Shown: one piece after another, positions 1 through 8,182 of the stretch | Layout of the letters: each line of letters starts with the position of its first letter | Numbering within the stretch: the stretch's first letter is position 1 | Source of the DNA: Methylobacterium sp. Leaf117 | Lineage (GTDB): Bacteria > Pseudomonadota > Alphaproteobacteria > Rhizobiales > Beijerinckiaceae | Assembly (NCBI RefSeq): GCF_001422985.1 | Contig: NZ_LMNL01000001.1 | Span: forward strand, 381,151-445,150 | DNA length: 64,000 nucleotides | Direction: 5' to 3' | Translations under genes and position numbers: made by a program | The notes under the pieces: model-generated | The model's database searches: none | What the model was told of the DNA's origin: nothing | Seen by the model: the letters and a program-made list of their open reading frames with translations, nothing else

Positions 1-759
1 GAGCCGATAGGCCGTGAGGCCGATCCACTCCTTGGTCACCAGATCGAGGAGGGCCAGTCCTTCCGACGCGAACCCGTTGATGCGCCAGATGTCGTCCCAG
101 CCGCCGGTGCGGTAATCGACCGGATAAGCGGTGACGTCGAAGCCGGCCTGCCGGAAGCAGCCGACGGCACGAGGCATGTGCCAGGCCGACGTGACGAGGA
201 GCCAGCGCTCGTCGGGCTTCGGCTTGACCAGGTCGGCGGTGAACAGGGCGTTCTCCCACGTGTTGCGCGATCGATCCTCCAGGATCAGTCGCGTCCGCGG
301 CAGGCCCGTGGAATCGGCGTAACGGCTGACGGTCTCCGCCTCGGACGGTTTTCTGTTTACCAAGCTGCCGCTGCCCCCGGTGAAGACGAGCCGGGTCGTC
401 GGATAGCGCCGGGCCAGATCCGCCATCGCGATCTGGCGCTCGGCGGCATCGTTCAAGACGAGCTGACCACGCTCGCCCGAGAGCCGCGTTTCGATCGCAC
501 CGCCCAGCACGATGATCCCCGCGACCGGTCTGCCATCGTCGACGAAAGCCGGAAAGCGCTCCTCCAGGGGCAGGGCGACAGTGACGGCGAGAGGAGAGAG
601 CCCCGCGATGAGGAGAAATAGGCCGGCGACGGCCGCCAATCCGAAACCGAATCGCCGCGATCCGGATGCGCCGAAACCGAGCCCGACGAGCATCAGGAGC
701 ACGAGCGCATTCGAGGGTGTCACCACGAAAAACAACAGCTTCGAAAGCGGAAAGAACAT
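1..759 (-). CDS. YdcF family (DUF218) envelope protein, C-terminus cut by window edge
   Basis: I translated this by hand from the reverse strand. The frame is open from the ATG at 759 to base 1 with no stop (253 codons), so the C-terminus lies outside the window. The N-terminus (MFFPLSKLLFFVVTPSNALV) opens two hydrophobic segments, about residues 5-28 and 38-55. A globular part follows with the DUF218 hallmarks IIVLGGAIETRL (about 80-90), VFTGGSG, and a late TSAWHMPRAVGCF (about 210). In E. coli the related YdcF and SanA/ElyC proteins belong to the DUF218 fold; ElyC affects peptidoglycan and common-antigen metabolism, while the biochemical activity of most members is unknown. The two N-terminal membrane segments resemble ElyC more than soluble YdcF. 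Family assignment is firm; a specific function is not. Confidence 0.85.
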   Translation of the reverse strand, partial: MFFPLSKLLFFVVTPSNALVLLMLVGLGFGASGSRRFGFGLAAVAGLFLLIAGLSPLAVTVALPLEERFPAFVDDGRPVAGIIVLGGAIETRLSGERGQLVLNDAAERQIAMADLARRYPTTRLVFTGGSGSLVNRKPSEAETVSRYADSTGLPRTRLILEDRSRNTWENALFTADLVKPKPDERWLLVTSAWHMPRAVGCFRQAGFDVTAYPVDYRTGGWDDIWRINGFASEGLALLDLVTKEWIGLTAYRL

Positions 760-1018
760 GAGGCGCAGCCGGACCACACAAGAAGGATGCGCTTGATAGC
801 GCAGGGGTCGACGGCCTGTCCGCCGTCACGGTTTCGGATGGCCGCTTTCTCCGACGGGCGATACAGACCCGCGACACTGGCGGCAGATTGCGTCGATCAG
901 GGCGCCGACAAATCTGTCCGGGAGGCGACCTAAGTGGACAGCACCAATTGCGCTCGGTGCTCGAACAGCCTAGGTTAATCATATGGAGTGGGATAAATTC
1001 CCACGGGTGTTATTGTCT

Positions 1019-1285
1019 ATGCCGCGCTTCTTTATTGATCTTCATGACGGAGCCAATTTCGTCAAGGACAATGTTGGCTTCGAATTGGCTGATGAGAGCG
1101 CAGTGCGCAGCAAGCTTGTACGCATCATGGCCAAGATCGCGCAAGAGTTCGGCACCGAGACCGAGCGCCAGGACTATCTGGCGATCGTAAGGGGGGAGGG
1201 GGCGCAGGTTCTCTACCGCGCCCACTTGTCCCTCGACATCCAGCAAGTCGACGGTTCCGTCGAGGTTACTTCAACCGATTCTTGA
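1019..1285 (+). CDS. DUF6894 family small protein
   Basis: This 88-residue protein begins MPRFFIDLHDGANFVKDN and contains the conserved pattern of a basic short helix (VRSKLVRIMAKIAQEF) followed by a beta-rich end (VLYRAHLSLDIQQV). Small proteins of this kind, usually starting MPR-aromatic-aromatic-DxxDG, are numerous in Methylobacterium and are grouped as DUF6894. Their function is unknown. An upstream in-frame ATG at 983 would add 12 residues, but the family normally starts at MPR, so I chose 1019. There is no clear Shine-Dalgarno sequence for either start. It is convergent with manC, with a long hairpin in between. Confidence 0.72.
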   Translation: MPRFFIDLHDGANFVKDNVGFELADESAVRSKLVRIMAKIAQEFGTETERQDYLAIVRGEGAQVLYRAHLSLDIQQVDGSVEVTSTDS

Positions 1286-1383
1286 GCTTCCCGTTTAGAC
1301 AACAAGTCAACCGAATGTCTGCGGAGTGAGGCCGTGCGCCGACCCTCGGGGCGCCGCTTGACTGCACCGGAGGGCCGAGCCCG

Positions 1384-1424
1384 CTCAGGCTGTCGGACGC
1401 CGACGGCGCCGGTCACAGCCTGAG
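1384..1424. terminator. Hairpin between convergent genes
   Basis: A perfect 10-bp stem, CTCAGGCTGT at 1384-1393 pairing with 1415-1424, encloses a GC-rich arm that can pair further. It lies between the DUF6894 gene and the end of manC. There is no T-tract on either side, so factor-independent termination is only possible rather than demonstrated. Confidence 0.4.
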
Positions 1425-1454
1425 TCCGATGCCGCCGCGTCGGTCCCGACCGCT

Positions 1455-2888
1455 CTAGCGGCCGTAGATGTCCTCGACGCGGATGATGTCGTCCTCGCCC
1501 GTATAGGAGCCGACCTGAACCTCGATGAGCTCCAGGGGGATCTTGCCGGGGTTGGTCAGGCGGTGCATCGAGCCGATCGGCAGGTAGATCGCCTCGTTCT
1601 CGTGCACCAGCACCACGGACTCGTTCAAGGTCACCTCGGCGGTGCCCTTCACCACGACCCAGTGCTCGGCGCGGTGGAAGTGCTTCTGCAGCGACAGCCG
1701 ACCGCCGGGCGTGACCATGATCCGCTTGACCTGGAAACGCTCGCCGATGTCGATGCGCTGGTACCAGCCCCAGGGCCGGTACATCCGCCGATGGGCATCC
1801 GCCTCCGGGTGAGCCTTGTCGCGCAGGCGGGTGACGAGGTCCTTCACCTGTCCGGAGCGCGCCTTCGAGGTCACCAGCACGGCGTCCGGCGTGGTGACCA
1901 CGACGACGTCGTCAAGGCCGACGACCGTGGTCAGGTGCTCGCCCTCGCTGTGGATCAGGCTGCCATGGGTGTCGATGGTCTCGACCCGTCCGCGCACCGC
2001 ATTGCCGTCGGAATCATGCGCGAGCACGTCCCAGACCGCATCCCAGGTGCCGACATCCGACCAGGGGAAGGACACCGGCCGGACACCGGCCCGGTCCGTA
2101 CGCTCCATCACGGCGTAGTCGATCGAGGTCTTGGGCGCCCGGCCGAAGGCCGCCGCATCGAGCCGGACGAAGTCGAGGTCGATCACGGCGGCCTCGAGGG
2201 CGGCCCGCGTGGCGGCCAGGATCTCGGGCGCGTAGGTCTCGAGTTCGGCCAGCATCACGTCGGCCCGGAACAGGAAGTAGCCCGAATTCCATAACGCCCC
2301 CTCGTCGATGAGCCGGAGGGCGCCGTCGCGGTCCGGCTTTTCGACGAAGCGCTCAACCTTGTGATTGCCCTCGCCCCCCGTAAGAGCCGCGCCGACGCGA
2401 ATGTAGCCGTAGCCGGTGGCGGGCGCGGTCGGGGTGATGCCGAGGGTCATGATGGCCCCCGCGCGGGCACCGGCGGCGGCGGCCCTGGCCGCCTCCACGA
2501 AGGCGGCCGCGTCGCCGATGACGTGGTCGGCGGCCATGATGAGCACGATCGCCTCCGGATCGCGCCGGGCGGCATGCAGGGTCGCGACCGCGACGGCAGC
2601 GGCCGAATCCCGGCGCTCCGGTTCGAGGATGATGTCCGCCGCGATGCCCACATGCTGCAGCTGCTCGGCGACGATGAAGCGGGCATCGCTGCTGGTGAGG
2701 ATGGCGGGTCGCGAGAAGACCGAGCCGTCACCGAGGCGCAGGGCGGTATCCTGGAACGTCGAGGAATCCGGATTGACCAGCGGCGTGAACTGCTTGGGCA
2801 TGCTCTCGCGCGAGGCGGGCCAGAGCCGCGTGCCAGAGCCGCCACAGAGAATCACCGGATGGATCAACGCGTTGGCGTGCTGCGACAT
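1455..2888 (-). CDS. manC: Mannose-1-phosphate guanylyltransferase / mannose-6-phosphate isomerase
   Basis: A bifunctional type II PMI/GMP of about 477 residues, the usual size. It makes GDP-mannose from mannose-1-phosphate and GTP, and can isomerise fructose-6-phosphate to mannose-6-phosphate, supplying mannose, rhamnose or fucose for exopolysaccharide or LPS. The N-terminal nucleotidyltransferase carries the signature LCGGSGTRLWPASRESMPKQ (about residues 14-33) and FVEKPDRDGA. The C-terminal cupin has RPWGWYQRI, PGGRLSLQKHFHRAEHWVVV and YLPIGSMHRLTNPG, including the metal-binding histidines. I chose the ATG at 2888 (MSQHANALIHPVILCGG). The frame stays open to 2957, but that extension is not family-like. 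It is a single gene here with no other polysaccharide genes adjacent; galE and galU lie 35 kb away. Confidence 0.95.
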   Translation of the reverse strand: MSQHANALIHPVILCGGSGTRLWPASRESMPKQFTPLVNPDSSTFQDTALRLGDGSVFSRPAILTSSDARFIVAEQLQHVGIAADIILEPERRDSAAAVAVATLHAARRDPEAIVLIMAADHVIGDAAAFVEAARAAAAGARAGAIMTLGITPTAPATGYGYIRVGAALTGGEGNHKVERFVEKPDRDGALRLIDEGALWNSGYFLFRADVMLAELETYAPEILAATRAALEAAVIDLDFVRLDAAAFGRAPKTSIDYAVMERTDRAGVRPVSFPWSDVGTWDAVWDVLAHDSDGNAVRGRVETIDTHGSLIHSEGEHLTTVVGLDDVVVVTTPDAVLVTSKARSGQVKDLVTRLRDKAHPEADAHRRMYRPWGWYQRIDIGERFQVKRIMVTPGGRLSLQKHFHRAEHWVVVKGTAEVTLNESVVLVHENEAIYLPIGSMHRLTNPGKIPLELIEVQVGSYTGEDDIIRVEDIYGR

Positions 2889-3122
2889 TTCACCATTCAT
2901 CCCGAAAAATCTGCCTATCGTGGATCGAAGAAATCCGCGCAGACCGCACTGCAACAATAACGTGCTCTACCAGTTCAAAGACCAGTTCGCCACCACGGGC
3001 ACCTGCGCAAAACCATCGATCACGCTTAATGATCGATGCAGCGTTTGGGGGTCGACTTCCCGAAAACACAATCGTCGCCGAGGAAGCTTCCCGGGCCGGC
3101 GTCCGCTGGTCCGGCACAAACG

Positions 3123-3410
3123 TCAGCGCCGTGGCTTCACCGCCTTGCGGACGCCCGCTTGCGGGCGACCGATCGGCAGGCGTGGCGTTTGCGCGGCAAG
3201 GGCCGTCCGGGCAATCTCCTGCGGCCGAGGCGCCCCGCTGGCGATCCGCTTCAGCGCTTCGGCCATTTCCTCGATCATCTGAGCCGATTCGCCCTCCAGG
3301 GTCTCCTCGGCCTTGATGCCGTTCAGTTCGGGCGCGATCTCCTCGGCGGCCTCGCGAAGTTCCGCGACGAGTTCCGCCGGCGACCAGCGGGGATAGGACG
3401 TCTGTGACAT
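3123..3410 (-). CDS. Small conserved-looking protein of unknown function
   Basis: The frame is open to 3797, but only the last 95 codons, from the ATG at 3410 (MSQTSYPRWSPAELVAEL), have a plausible protein character. That part has an acidic helical segment (residues 10-60, rich in A, E, L) followed by a proline/arginine-rich basic tail ending VRKAVKPRR. An AGGGA sequence sits directly against the start codon, which is too close to be ideal. I do not recognise a family. The acidic-helix plus basic-tail layout could suit a small binding protein, but nothing shows its partner. No operon partner: manC is 234 bp away in the same direction. Confidence 0.5.
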   Translation of the reverse strand: MSQTSYPRWSPAELVAELREAAEEIAPELNGIKAEETLEGESAQMIEEMAEALKRIASGAPRPQEIARTALAAQTPRLPIGRPQAGVRKAVKPRR

Positions 3411-3983
3411 TCCCTGATCATGCCAGGGTGTCGGAGACTCGACAACGGCGGTCGAACGCCAGAGCAAGGAAAACGCGGACGCTCGGCTCTCCGAGAGGGC
3501 GGATTGTCGTGCATGGAAATGGCGGGTCCGGAAGCGCGGCGAACCATTTCGATGAAGCGATCGATCGGCTGATGCCAAGACCGAGGCTAACACCGATGCC
3601 AAGAGGGGGCTGGCCGAGTTGTCGGGCGTTCCGCGTCGGCCTCTGTTCCCGTCCACCGGGCTGACACTGGGCGGGTTCGGTCGGCGCCGATCGCGCGAGG
3701 ATACTCTTGTCAGGCCAGCACTGTCGGGAAGCAGCATGCTGTTCGCGGATGGATCGAAGCAGCACCTCCCTAGCCAGCTCGGCCCCCTGTCCGTCATCCG
3801 TCATCGATGATCGGTTTCTGACGGCGCGTGCCGGCGAAGCACGCCCGATCCAAGTGGCCGCCTCCGAGTGACCGCCTCCGAGCGATCTGCCGCGTCGGAT
3901 GAAGACCTTGCATGCGCCGCAACCGCGTCCCGGGCTGTCGTCATGGTTGACAACGCGGGACGGATTGGTCGCTTTACCGACCC
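3411..3983. other. 573-bp stretch without a supported gene
   Basis: Several frames are open here on both strands, but all give arginine/proline/serine-rich translations without a domain, a hydrophobic core or a good start context. I therefore leave the stretch unassigned. It must hold the promoters for the small gene reading left and the Rdx gene reading right. Confidence 0.5.
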
Positions 3984-4316
3984 ATGGACGAAACGCGACG
4001 CCCATCGCCCGAGAAGCTGCGGGTTTCGATCACTTACTGCACGCAGTGCCAATGGTTGCTGCGTGCGGGATGGATGGCGCAGGAACTGCTCTCGACCTTT
4101 CGCGACGATCTCGGTGAAGTCGCGCTAATTCCAGGCACCGGCGGCACGTTCGTCATCCTGTGCGGAACGGAATTGATCTGGGACCGGACCCGCGATGGCG
4201 GCTTCCCGGAGATCAAGGTTCTCAAGCAGCGCGTGCGGGATTGCCTCGCCCCGGGTCGGGATCTTGGCCACATCGATCGCCGGAAAGACGATCGCCCGCC
4301 TGCGGATCCCGCATGA
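3984..4316 (+). CDS. SelT/SelW/SelH (Rdx) family thioredoxin-fold protein
   Basis: The core of this 110-residue protein begins RVSITYCTQCQWLLRAGWMAQELL, the typical beta1-CxxC-alpha1 opening of the Rdx family. Here the redox motif is Cys-Thr-Gln-Cys; the selenoprotein relatives have Sec at the second position. GTGGTFVILCGTELIWDRTRDGGFPEIKVLKQRVRD follows, matching the family ending with its FPE-K-LKQ-R motif (no more than short parts quoted from residues 50-90). The C-terminal 20 residues are extra and polar. The presumed role is thiol redox exchange; bacterial members are not well characterised. Its stop codon overlaps the ATG of the downstream histidine kinase (ATGA), which implies translational coupling. 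Confidence 0.85.
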   Translation: MDETRRPSPEKLRVSITYCTQCQWLLRAGWMAQELLSTFRDDLGEVALIPGTGGTFVILCGTELIWDRTRDGGFPEIKVLKQRVRDCLAPGRDLGHIDRRKDDRPPADPA

Positions 4317-6556
4317 GCGATCGTACTCCGAAGGATCCGGTAACAGCGCGCGGTTCGGCGACGGGTGCTCCGGGGGGACGTCCCAGGTGGTGGCCCCGCC
4401 CCGTGGCCGCAGTGATCGACCGGATCCGTCACCGCGGGTTCTCGACACAGGTCTACCTGGTCGCCCTTGTGGTGGCGCTGATCGGGCCGGGCCTTCTCTT
4501 CACCGCGATTCTTCTCGTCCGCTATGCCGGCACCGAGCGGGCACGATTCGAGCAGGATGCCCGTGAGAAGGTGCGGGGTATCGCCCTCTCGGTCGACCGC
4601 GACACCGCCGGCCTCGTCTCCGTGCTGCAGACCCTGGCGACCTCGCCGCGGCTCAAGGACGGCGAGTTCGACAGCTTCGACGCCCAGGCCCGGCTCGTGC
4701 GCGATACGGTCGGCCTGGAGATCCTCCTGCGGCGCCCCGACGGACAGCAGGTCGTCAACACGGTGGTCCGGCGCGGCGCGCCCCTGCCGCGCACTGGGCT
4801 TCCCTTCGATCGCGAGGTCGCCTCCGGGGCCCAGCGGGCGATCGTCTCAGGGTTCATCAAGGGCATGAAAGCGGACGACGCGACCTATGCGGTCGCGGTG
4901 CCGGTGCTCAATGCGGGCAATGTCAGCCACATCCTCAGCTTCTCGGTCCCGGTTGGGCGATTGGACAGCCTCGTCGCCCGGGAGACCGTCGAGGGCTGGA
5001 CCACCGGGTTGTCGGACCGCGACGGCATCATCCTGGCTCGCGTCCCCGACCGCGACACCCTCGTCGGGTCGATGCGCCTGGGCAGCCTGCGCCAAAACCA
5101 GACGGCGACGCAGGGAGTCTGGGACGGCAAGGATCAGGGCAGGAAGCCGGTCACGGTCGTGGAAGCGCGCTCGCGCCTGACCGGATGGACGGCGGCGGCG
5201 ATCATTCCGCAGGCCCTGGTGGAGGCGCGCCTGCGCAACTGGATCTGGGCCTTCTGTGGATTCGGCCTGATCGTCCTGGCAACCTCGTCGATGCTCGCGG
5301 TTCACCTGTGGTCACGGGTATCCCGGCCCCTGCGCCGGCTTGCCGCCACGGGACCGGCCTTGGCGCGCGGCGAGGTCATCCCGCGCATCACTTCGCCGAT
5401 CCACGAAATCCGGCGTCTCGGTGATGTCCTCGCCGAAGCCTCCCAGCGTCTGCGCCTGCGCAGCGACGAGCGCGACCGGGCGCTCGCCGAGACGGAGCGG
5501 GGTCTGAGCGCCCTGCGCGAGAGCGAGGCGCGGTTCCGACATATGGCGGATTCGGCGCCGGCCCTGATCTGGATGACCGACGAGGCGGCCCAGATCAGCT
5601 TCGCGAACATGCACTTCGACCACATGTTCGGCGGCCAGACGGCGGCCGAACTCAGCGGGGAGAACTGGCAGCGCATCATCTTCGCGGACGATTTCGAGGC
5701 CTTCACCCGACGGTTCAACGACGCCTTCGCGGCACGGGTGCCGTTCCAGGCCGACGTGCGGGTGATCGACCGGGACGGGGTGGTGCGCTGGCTCCGCTGC
5801 GAGGGCGTGCCGCGCACGGACGATACCGGCAACTTCCTCGGCTATACCGGCTGCAACGTCGACATCACCGATGCTAAGCGCGCCGCCGAGCACCAGCAGC
5901 TCCTCATTCATGAGCTGAACCATCGGGTGAAGAACACCCTGGCCACCGTGCAATCGATCGCCGGCCAATCCCTGCGCAGACTGGACGGGCCGGAAGCCAC
6001 CGCCGCCCGCGCGGCCTTCGAGGCGCGGCTGCTAGCGCTGGCCCGGGTCCACAATGTCCTGACCCGCGAGAATTGGGACGGGGCCGAGCTGGGAACGGTC
6101 GTCTCCGATGCCATCGCGCCCCTGGACAGCGGGGAAGGACAACGGTCGCGCTTCATCGCCTCCGGTCCGACTCTCCGCCTGCCGCCGCGCCTCGCTTTGT
6201 CGATCGCGATGGCGCTGCACGAACTCGGGACCAATGCGGTCAAGTACGGGGCGCTGTCGCAGGAAGGCGGCACCGTCACCATCGCGTGGTCGGTCGAGCG
6301 CCTGGCCGAAACCCGCCTGACCCTGAAATGGACCGAGGACGGCGGTCCGCCCGTCGTGCTGCCGAGCCGGACCGGTTTCGGATCGCGGCTGATCGAACGC
6401 AGCTTGGCGCGCGAACTCGATGGTACGGTCCAACTCGCGTTCGCCCCGACCGGCGTCGTGTGCACGATCGAAGCTCCCGTTCCGCCGCCGACCCTTCTGG
6501 AGCGGAAGGTCGATCTGATCGGTCCCCGCGAGGTCCCGCTGTCCCGCTCGGCCTGA
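4313..6556 (+). CDS. Membrane HWE-family sensor histidine kinase with extracytoplasmic sensor and PAS domain
   Basis: I start this 747-residue protein at the ATG at 4313, which overlaps the Rdx stop. TM1 is at about residues 46-70 and TM2 at about 309-332. Between them lies a roughly 240-residue periplasmic sensor resembling the dCache/CHASE-like type. A HAMP-like linker follows, then a PAS domain (about 405-525, starting FRHMADSAPALIWMTDEA). The kinase core has HELNHRVKNTLATVQSI (phosphoacceptor His near 536), HELGTNAVKYGALS and a reduced C-terminal ATP site (GFGSRLIERSL). The HELNHRVKN and HELGTNA blocks define the HWE/HisKA_2 group, common in Rhizobiales and often tied to general stress response or light/redox signalling. 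No response regulator is adjacent. Coupling to a redox protein suggests, but does not show, a redox cue. Confidence 0.92.
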   Translation: MSDRTPKDPVTARGSATGAPGGRPRWWPRPVAAVIDRIRHRGFSTQVYLVALVVALIGPGLLFTAILLVRYAGTERARFEQDAREKVRGIALSVDRDTAGLVSVLQTLATSPRLKDGEFDSFDAQARLVRDTVGLEILLRRPDGQQVVNTVVRRGAPLPRTGLPFDREVASGAQRAIVSGFIKGMKADDATYAVAVPVLNAGNVSHILSFSVPVGRLDSLVARETVEGWTTGLSDRDGIILARVPDRDTLVGSMRLGSLRQNQTATQGVWDGKDQGRKPVTVVEARSRLTGWTAAAIIPQALVEARLRNWIWAFCGFGLIVLATSSMLAVHLWSRVSRPLRRLAATGPALARGEVIPRITSPIHEIRRLGDVLAEASQRLRLRSDERDRALAETERGLSALRESEARFRHMADSAPALIWMTDEAAQISFANMHFDHMFGGQTAAELSGENWQRIIFADDFEAFTRRFNDAFAARVPFQADVRVIDRDGVVRWLRCEGVPRTDDTGNFLGYTGCNVDITDAKRAAEHQQLLIHELNHRVKNTLATVQSIAGQSLRRLDGPEATAARAAFEARLLALARVHNVLTRENWDGAELGTVVSDAIAPLDSGEGQRSRFIASGPTLRLPPRLALSIAMALHELGTNAVKYGALSQEGGTVTIAWSVERLAETRLTLKWTEDGGPPVVLPSRTGFGSRLIERSLARELDGTVQLAFAPTGVVCTIEAPVPPPTLLERKVDLIGPREVPLSRSA

Positions 6557-6592
6557 CCGGGAACGGGAGACCGTGCCCGACGCCGGCCTGCG

Positions 6593-7429
6593 TTACCCGA
6601 ACGTCATCGGGTCCGGCCCCATCCGGCCGTCGGGGCGGTCGAGAGTGTCGATGGCCGTCAACTCGTCCGTCTCCAGGGTGAAGCCGAAGACGTCGAGATT
6701 CTCCGGAATGCGGGAGAGCGTTGCGGTCTTCGGGATCGCCACGAGACCCTTCTGGATCTGCCAGCGCAGCACGACCTGCGCCGGCGTCCGGCCGTGCCGC
6801 TCCGCGATCCCCATCAGGATCGGATCGGACAAGGCCTGCCCGCGGCCGAGGGGGCTCCAGGATTCCGTGACGATCCCGTATCGCGCATGGACGGCGCGCA
6901 GCGTCTTCTGTTGAAAGCGCGGGTGCAGTTCGATCTGATTGACGGCCGGGACCACGCCCGTCTCCGTGATGATGCGATCGAGGTGATCGGGCTCGAAATT
7001 CGAGACGCCGATCGATTTCGCCCGACCCTCCGCCTGGAGACGCACGAAGGCCTTCCAGGTATCCAGGAAGAGGTCCCGATCGGGACAGGGCCAATGGATC
7101 AGGTAGAGATCGACATCATCGAGGCCGAGCCGGACCAGGCTTTCGTCGAAGGCCCGCAAGGTCGCCTCGTAGCCCTGGCGGTCGTTCCACAGCTTGGTGG
7201 TGACGAAGAGGTCGCTGCGTGACACCACGCTCGCCCGAACGGCCTGTCCCACACCTGCCTCGTTCTCGTAGATGGCCGCCGTATCGATCGAGCGGAACCC
7301 GGCGCGGATCGCTGCGCCGACAATCTCCGGCGCCCGGTCGTCCGGCAGCTGATAGACCCCGAAACCGAGCTGCGGGATCGTGCGTCCGTCGCAGAGGTTG
7401 ATTGCCGGGATATCAGTCGCGTCAGCCAT
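6593..7429 (-). CDS. Aldo/keto reductase (2,5-diketo-D-gluconate reductase type)
   Basis: A 278-residue, full-length member of the AKR5-like group. It is an NADPH-dependent (beta/alpha)8-barrel oxidoreductase that reduces aldehydes and ketones to alcohols. Visible motifs are GFRSIDTAAIYENEAGVGQA (catalytic Asp and Tyr), TKLWNDRQGY (catalytic Lys), LYLIHWPCP (active-site His) and AKSIGVSNF. The C-terminal cofactor loop VAIPKTATLSRIPENLDVF binds the NADPH phosphate. The substrate is unassigned; methylglyoxal and 2,5-diketogluconate are common for this group. The gene is convergent with the kinase, 36 bp apart, and its upstream side faces the long low-GC gap. Confidence 0.93.
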   Translation of the reverse strand: MADATDIPAINLCDGRTIPQLGFGVYQLPDDRAPEIVGAAIRAGFRSIDTAAIYENEAGVGQAVRASVVSRSDLFVTTKLWNDRQGYEATLRAFDESLVRLGLDDVDLYLIHWPCPDRDLFLDTWKAFVRLQAEGRAKSIGVSNFEPDHLDRIITETGVVPAVNQIELHPRFQQKTLRAVHARYGIVTESWSPLGRGQALSDPILMGIAERHGRTPAQVVLRWQIQKGLVAIPKTATLSRIPENLDVFGFTLETDELTAIDTLDRPDGRMGPDPMTFG

Positions 7430-8182
7430 CAGGTCGATCTCCTAGGCGTGGGGTTGCCGCCATCGGCGACCTCGGAATGTGAACCCGCCAGGGATCGACG
7501 GGTGAGGTGCGACAGACGGTCCGGAAGGCGTCGTTGCCACCAAATCGAAGCCATCGCCACGGCCGAAGCGACTTGGTTGAAAATCGAAACCGATCAAAAG
7601 TTATGATTCGCAGGAGTGCGTCGTCAGGCCGATCATCTATCTGAAATTGTATTTTATCAATTCACACGAAAAAGATGAATTGCGAGAGGAATCTGATCCA
7701 TTTGGCTCACAACTAAGATGAGAACTTGTCTTCCTTAACGAAACAGGAAATCTTCTGCCGGTAGAACATGCCAGTGTATCGTGCGATGGCTGATGTCTGG
7801 TTTCCTTTCGAGGGCTTATTGTTGTTGAAAACGAGGGCCAAAGGCATCCGCCGCAGTTTTGCACGGATGAACCGGCGTTTGTGTTTTTCAGTAAGTGCTC
7901 GATCAAGAGCTAAGATTCGCCGATCACGGTCGCAGATTTCGCCACTTGCAAGTCGCGCTCCGCGCTCGTTGCGCAGATCTTTGAAACTTCGATCTCAATT
8001 CAAAACCGCAATCATTGAATAAATCGAAAGCGGCGACCTTATCGATCTTTTTGCGTTGCAACGATATCCGGATTGACAAGTCCGTGATCAACCCCCGGTT
8101 CTTCCACGGTGCTATTGCGCATAACGATAACTTAAGGGGGTTCGGCTAAACCCTGTCGTTACGCCCAACAGGACCCATCCCG
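7430..8182. other. 753-bp intergenic stretch with a marked low-GC core
   Basis: Roughly 7560-8060 is visibly richer in A and T than anything else in the window, with runs such as TTGTATTTTATCAATTC. Open frames exist on both strands (7637-7906 minus, 7768-8022 plus), but they are basic, serine/arginine-rich and lack domain character. The right end must contain the chemoreceptor promoter. A TTGACA at 8073-8078 is the best -35 candidate, but it has no good -10 box at the right distance. Confidence 0.5.

Noticed and set aside
3418..4005. 195-codon minus-strand frame upstream of the Rdx gene
   Set aside because: It has no ribosome-binding site, no hydrophobic pattern and an Arg/Ser/Pro-rich composition.
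7637..8022. Two short opposing frames in the low-GC gap
   Set aside because: Both are basic and serine-rich without any recognisable fold or start signal. They overlap each other.
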